This document shows, in pieces, positions 7,251 to 9,437 of a stretch of 9,437 bases of DNA. Source of the stretch: UBA920 sp964424635 (GTDB lineage: Bacteria; Patescibacteriota; Doudnabacteria; UBA920); the NCBI GenBank assembly GCA_964424635.1, contig CAYRJC010000037.1:1-9437 (forward strand), in the 5' to 3' direction. Numbering within the stretch: position 1 is the stretch's first letter; every line of letters starts with the position of its first letter. The translations under genes and the position numbers were made by a program. Below the pieces are notes generated by a model. That model did not search any database and was not told where the DNA came from. It saw only the letters and a list, made by a program, of their open reading frames with translations.

Positions 7251-7255
7251 CCTCC
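7251..7255 (-). promoter_or_regulatory. Shine-Dalgarno of the unknown gene
   Basis: GGAGG on the minus strand, five bases before the ATG at 7245. With the pilN site this is one of the two clearest ribosome binding sites in the window, and it fixes the start of the 364-residue protein. Confidence 0.85.
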
Positions 7256-7261
7256 GAAATG

Positions 7262-7304
7262 TAATAAAATCGCTTATATATTTGATATTTAAGCAATTTT
7301 ATTA
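7262..7304 (-). repeat. 43-bp interrupted palindrome at the promoter start
   Basis: Positions 7262-7281 pair with 7285-7304 in 18 of 20 positions, around a three-base centre (7282-7284). The two mismatches are 7271 with 7295 and 7277 with 7289. The outer right arm overlaps the -10 hexamer (7301-7306) and the expected start near 7294, so the palindrome is suited to be an operator. A transcript starting near 7294 would still fold its first 23 bases into a 5' hairpin (GCTTA pairing with TAAGC, plus an inner ATAT helix), which could protect the mRNA or modulate it. The region is AT-rich, so part of the match may be chance. Confidence 0.6.
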
Positions 7305-7328
7305 TAATGAATCTAGAGATTTTGTCAA
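7301..7328 (-). promoter_or_regulatory. Consensus promoter of the unknown gene
   Basis: On the minus strand a perfect TTGACA (complement of 7323-7328) is followed after 16 bases by a perfect TATAAT (complement of 7301-7306). The start is expected near 7294, giving a leader of about 49 bases. It is the best match to a housekeeping-sigma promoter in the window, which suggests strong basal activity unless repressed at the overlapping palindrome. Confidence 0.85.
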
Positions 7329-7380
7329 TAACAGGTGTTATATAGAATTTTATATTTAAGCTATAGCGGTATTTATTTAA

Positions 7381-7409
7381 AAATTAAAAATCTGCGATTT
7401 AACGCAGAT
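7381..7409 (-). terminator. Terminator of the nucleotidyltransferase gene
   Basis: On the minus strand ATCTGCG (complement of 7403-7409) and CGCAGAT (complement of 7390-7396) form a 7-base GC-containing stem with a six-base loop, followed by T runs (complement of 7386-7390 and 7381-7383). It lies six bases past the stop codon of the nucleotidyltransferase gene, so that gene is the last of its unit and the unknown gene is separate. Confidence 0.85.
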
Positions 7410-7415
7410 CTCAGT

Positions 7416-8093
7416 TTAGATATTTCTTTTTGTAAAATATTCGTCAGCGAATTTTAATTGTTCTGGTGTTCCTACAGGAAGCCAGCGAGTAGCTTCTATT
7501 AAAGTGACTGGAATAGTAACGGCCATAGTTGCTAAGGTGTGAGGAAGACTATATTCAACCCCGTTTGGTACTGTAACTTTAGCTAATGGAAATTCAAAAA
7601 ATTTGGGACTCAAAAAATAAGCGCCAGAGTTGATTAGTGTAGAAGAATCACTAAACCCATCAAATTTACCATCAGTATTTTTTACAATGCCATAGTTACT
7701 GGTTTGTTGACTAGCCCAGACCAACATTGAGTTTGGTGTCTGAATAAGTACTTCCAAATCTTTTTTAGTATATAAGTCATCGCCATTTACAACTAAAAAG
7801 TTATCGTGCAAAATTGGTTTTGCTTGCAGAAGTGCATCGCCAGTGCCTAATAGTTCTGTTTGGGTGACATACTGAATTGATTTACCGTCAGCGGTATTGC
7901 TTCCAAAATGTTCTTTAATCTGTTCTCCAAGATAACCGATGACTATAATGATTTCGGAAATTTGATCTGGTAGTGAAGCTATGGTGTGTTCTAATAATGC
8001 TTTGCCATTAATAGTGATTAAAGGCTTGGGATGTTTTTCAGTAAACGGACGAAGGCGTAAACCTTTTCCAGCGGCTAGGATAACTGCTTGCAT
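7416..8093 (-). CDS. Sugar-phosphate nucleotidyltransferase
   Basis: The enzyme transfers a nucleotide from an NTP to a sugar 1-phosphate, making an NDP-sugar for envelope glycans. It has 225 residues, a single NTP_transferase Rossmann-like domain. The signature LAAGKGLRLRPFTEKHPKPL is at 6-25, GTGDAL at 83-88 and the metal-binding VNGDDLY at 102-108. INSGAYFL is at 154-161, and WLPVGTPEQL (204-213) matches the late family motif, with Val where Asp is common. No left-handed beta-helix or acyltransferase domain follows, so it is not full GlmU. The size fits RmlA-like, MurU-like or HddC-like enzymes, and sugar and nucleotide specificity cannot be decided from motifs. There is no clear Shine-Dalgarno. 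It starts 48 bases after tRNA-Arg with no terminator between, so the two are probably co-transcribed. Confidence 0.92.
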   Translation of the reverse strand: MQAVILAAGKGLRLRPFTEKHPKPLITINGKALLEHTIASLPDQISEIIIVIGYLGEQIKEHFGSNTADGKSIQYVTQTELLGTGDALLQAKPILHDNFLVVNGDDLYTKKDLEVLIQTPNSMLVWASQQTSNYGIVKNTDGKFDGFSDSSTLINSGAYFLSPKFFEFPLAKVTVPNGVEYSLPHTLATMAVTIPVTLIEATRWLPVGTPEQLKFADEYFTKRNI

Positions 8094-8141
8094 AATTTTG
8101 TAATCAAATAATCTGTGTTCTGTTCTTTGTAATATGATTTA

Positions 8142-8218
8142 TGGTGCACCCGGCAGGATTTGAACCTACTACCTTCTGGTTCGAAGCCAGACACTCTATC
8201 CAAATGAGCTACGGGTGC
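8142..8218 (-). tRNA. tRNA-Arg (anticodon TCG)
   Basis: On the minus strand the acceptor GCACCCG (complement of 8212-8218) pairs with CGGGTGC (complement of 8146-8152). The D stem is GCTC/GAGT, the anticodon arm TCTGG-CTTCGAA-CCAGA carries TCG (complement of 8182-8184), the variable loop is AGGTA, and the T arm is GTAGG-TTCAAAT-CCTGC. Discriminator A and an encoded CCA end at 8142. It decodes CGA. The T loop has TTCAAAT, as in many bacterial tRNAs. Confidence 0.96.
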
Positions 8219-8235
8219 ACGGTAAAATCTTCATA

Positions 8236-8264
8236 AGTTTAGCTCAATTCCCCAGGGAAATCAA
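8236..8264 (-). promoter_or_regulatory. Promoter for tRNA-Arg and nucleotidyltransferase
   Basis: On the minus strand TTGATT (complement of 8259-8264) and TAAACT (complement of 8236-8241) are separated by 17 bases. The same -35 and spacing occur before tRNA-Lys. The start would be near 8229, about 11 bases before the tRNA. It lies back to back with the holA promoter, and the space between the two -10 elements is only 36 bases. Confidence 0.55.
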
Positions 8265-8274
8265 TAGAAATCAG

Positions 8275-8283
8275 TGGTATAAT
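8275..8283 (+). promoter_or_regulatory. Extended -10 promoter for holA (probably leaderless)
   Basis: TGGTATAAT with no recognisable -35 (GGGAAA at the 17-base distance). Six bases separate the hexamer from the ATG at 8290, so a start at the usual distance falls exactly on the A of the start codon. Confidence 0.65.
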
Positions 8284-8289
8284 TGTTTT

Positions 8290-9216
8290 ATGCTTAATCT
8301 ACTTTTAGGCGAAGATATTTACGCCAAACAAGGATATTTAGAAGAAATCATAAATCAAAAAGGTTTAGAGGTTGCAAAATATAGCGCAGATGAGTCTTTG
8401 CCTAAGCTGGCTAGTTTGGCTGGACAGAGTCTATTTGGAGCAGGTCAGCTTCATATTTTTTTGAATTGTATAAGTCAGTATGAACTAGCAGAATTGCAAG
8501 ATGCTTCTAATAGCAAGACAGAAATAATTTTTATTGAAAACTCTTTGGACAAGCGCCTTACTAAAACTAAAGAATTATTGAAAATTGTAGACCTTCATGA
8601 ATTTCCATCACCTAATATAAGCTCTGCACCACAGTGGGTATTAAAGCATGCGGAAACTATAGGAATAAATATTCAACCAATTGCTGCTAATGAGTTAGTA
8701 AAGCGTTTGATGGGGGAGACCAAACAGACACTATCTGTATTAAGTGCTCATCAGGAGTTATTAAAACTTTCTAGTTTTGCAGATGGTAATATGATAACTA
8801 AAGAAATGGTCGAAGAATTAACTGTACCAGACTTGGCTATAGATTTGTTTACTTTACTAGATAGCATGGGCAACAAAAATAAATCTAATAGTATAAAATT
8901 GTTACAGCAATATTATGATGTCAGTAGTGAAGACGATAAGGTGTTGACTATCAGACTTTCAGCATTATTGGCTGATCAGTTTAGAAGTTTATTGATCGTA
9001 AGACAGTCTGAGGAGCAAGGTTTGGATGACAAGATGATACTCGCAGCAACGGGATGGAAAAGTGGACGCCTTTTTATTATGAAGAAGCTTTCAAAAAACT
9101 TTACTACAAAACAATTAATAGAAGCATTAAGTAAGTTTTATAATTTAGAGATAGAATTGAAGAATTCTACACTGCCTCCGCGCGTAGTAATAGATATGAT
9201 AGTTGCGACAATCTAA
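8290..9216 (+). CDS. holA: DNA polymerase III subunit delta (HolA)
   Basis: HolA is the clamp-loader subunit that opens the beta sliding clamp. From the ATG at 8290 it has 308 residues, slightly short for the family (usually about 320-345). It begins MLNLLLGEDIYAKQGYLEEI, the family opening in which a LLGED-type strand precedes a helix. The first domain runs to about 110. A second domain (about 113-180) contains QWVLKHAETIGINIQPIAANELVKRL and MGETKQTLSVLSAHQELLKL. The third, all-helical domain (about 181-308) contains LAIDLFTLLDSM, LSALLADQFRSLL and GWKSGRLFIMKKL. It lacks an ATP-binding P-loop, as expected for delta. The longer frame back to 8215 is rejected because it runs into tRNA-Arg and because the promoter lies inside it. 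Confidence 0.88.
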   Translation: MLNLLLGEDIYAKQGYLEEIINQKGLEVAKYSADESLPKLASLAGQSLFGAGQLHIFLNCISQYELAELQDASNSKTEIIFIENSLDKRLTKTKELLKIVDLHEFPSPNISSAPQWVLKHAETIGINIQPIAANELVKRLMGETKQTLSVLSAHQELLKLSSFADGNMITKEMVEELTVPDLAIDLFTLLDSMGNKNKSNSIKLLQQYYDVSSEDDKVLTIRLSALLADQFRSLLIVRQSEEQGLDDKMILAATGWKSGRLFIMKKLSKNFTTKQLIEALSKFYNLEIELKNSTLPPRVVIDMIVATI

Positions 9217-9231
9217 AATTCATGCTATAAT
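9203..9231 (+). promoter_or_regulatory. Promoter for the 27-codon micro-gene
   Basis: TTGCGA at 9203-9208, inside the end of holA, is 17 bases from TATAAT at 9226-9231, which is preceded by TGC (extended -10, TGCTATAAT). Eight bases separate it from the ATG at 9240, so the mRNA should have little or no leader. This is the fourth extended -10 element of TGnTATAAT form in the window. Confidence 0.68.
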
Positions 9232-9239
9232 TATATTAC

Positions 9240-9323
9240 ATGTCTAAACGAACTCTATTTTTTTGCACTGCCATCGCTATCGCCGCTGCATTAACCTTTC
9301 CAGCGATCGCATTGTTAGCATAA
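9240..9323 (+). CDS. Micro-gene for a 27-residue hydrophobic peptide
   Basis: The frame runs ATG to TAA and encodes 27 residues: a basic start (MSKR) and then an unbroken hydrophobic segment from about 5 to 27, rich in Ala, Leu, Ile and Phe, with Cys at residue 9 and Pro at residue 21. The shape is that of a single membrane helix with its positive end in the cytoplasm, or of a signal peptide whose AIA at 22-24 could be a cleavage motif. A promoter (9203-9231) ends eight bases before it and a terminator begins three bases after its stop, so the unit is self-contained. The GC-rich Ala codons (GCC, GCT, GCA, GCG) stand out from the AT-rich neighbours. It is too short to be certain, and the same transcript could instead be a small RNA. 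I do not recognise the peptide. Confidence 0.55.
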   Translation: MSKRTLFFCTAIAIAAALTFPAIALLA

Positions 9324-9326
9324 TTT

Positions 9327-9366
9327 AAAATCCTTTTGCTCTTTAAGTAGGGCGGAAGGATTTTTT
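9327..9366 (+). terminator. Terminator after the micro-gene
   Basis: AAAATCCTT (9327-9335) pairs with AAGGATTTT (9356-9364). The helix continues inward with G-T pairs to about 16 pairs, closing on a six-base loop at 9343-9348. Six T (9361-9366) follow the AAGGA. It fits a Rho-independent terminator only three bases after the micro-gene stop. Confidence 0.85.
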
Positions 9367-9389
9367 AATAAAATAAATTATTAATTAAA

Positions 9390-9410
9390 AATAAAATGAA
9401 ACATTTTATT
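9390..9410 (+). repeat. Short perfect palindrome near the window edge
   Basis: AATAAAATG (9390-9398) and CATTTTATT (9402-9410) are perfect inverted repeats separated by AAA. It is AT-only apart from one G-C pair, lacks a T run, and overlaps the possible start codon at 9396. It could be an operator or a chance hairpin. Confidence 0.35.
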
Positions 9411-9437
9411 AATCTTACAAAGATCATAACTATAATG
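9396..9437 (+). CDS. Possible start of a further gene, cut by the window edge
   Basis: An open frame begins with ATG at 9396 and runs off the window, giving MKHFINLTKIITIM. A basic residue followed by a hydrophobic run would suit a signal peptide or membrane anchor. There is no Shine-Dalgarno and only 14 codons are visible. The competing reading is that 9431-9436 (TATAAT) is the -10 of a gene starting beyond the window, in which case this frame is spurious. Confidence 0.25.
   Translation, partial: MKHFINLTKIITIM

Noticed and set aside
7246..7296. Longer start of the unknown minus-strand gene at 7296
   Set aside because: It lies at or before the predicted transcription start and would translate the palindrome and the Shine-Dalgarno; ATG 7245 follows GGAGG.
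7058..7359. Short + strand frames opposite the unknown gene
   Set aside because: They are antisense shadows with no ribosome binding site or promoter, and the minus-strand gene explains the region.
8215..8289. Longer holA start at 8215
   Set aside because: It runs into tRNA-Arg and includes both divergent promoters; ATG 8290 gives the normal HolA N-terminus.

Overview
The window looks like a chromosomal segment of a bacterium from the Candidate Phyla Radiation (Patescibacteria), possibly Saccharibacteria. The pointers are an AT-rich sequence, short and tightly packed genes, a compact type IV pilus cluster with no secretin gene beside it, a short and divergent DNA polymerase III delta subunit, and several genes that seem to be transcribed without a leader. 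This placement is inference from gene content and style. Genes end in TGA as well as TAA (pilM and pilO end in TGA), so UGA is a stop here and the Gracilibacteria/Absconditabacteria code is excluded.

Layout. Positions 2-217 are the 3' end of an unidentified gene, followed by a long inverted repeat and a strong Rho-independent terminator (286-310). A type IV pilus block on the + strand fills 319-5926. The first unit is pilB (assembly ATPase) and pilC (platform protein). A second unit is pilM, pilN, pilO and a 99-residue single-pass membrane protein, with its own extended -10 promoter in front of pilM. tRNA-Lys(CTT) follows with a good promoter and a terminator. Then come two minus-strand units. 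One is a monocistronic gene of unknown function (364 aa) with near-perfect promoter hexamers, a 43-bp palindrome across its start site and a strong ribosome binding site. The other is tRNA-Arg(TCG) followed by a sugar-phosphate nucleotidyltransferase. Divergent from tRNA-Arg is holA on the + strand. After it lies a 27-codon hydrophobic micro-gene with its own promoter and terminator, then the possible start of another gene at the window edge. There is no gene-free stretch above 300 bases.

How the genes work together. PilB hydrolyses ATP in the cytoplasm and drives pilin polymerisation through PilC in the membrane. PilM binds the N-terminal INLLP peptide of PilN, and PilN pairs with PilO to form the alignment subcomplex. 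The 99-residue protein occupies the position of pilP. Pilins, prepilin peptidase and PilT are not in this window. The remaining genes (two tRNAs, nucleotidyltransferase, holA) are housekeeping.

Most interesting signals: (1) TGnTATAAT promoters sit 6-10 bases before the start codons of pilM, holA and the micro-gene, implying leaderless mRNAs, while the unknown minus-strand gene has a classical -35/-10 and Shine-Dalgarno; (2) the self-contained 27-codon micro-gene; (3) the unknown 364-aa protein with its palindromic promoter; (4) a PilM whose two phosphate-binding motifs look degenerate; (5) the PilP-position protein.
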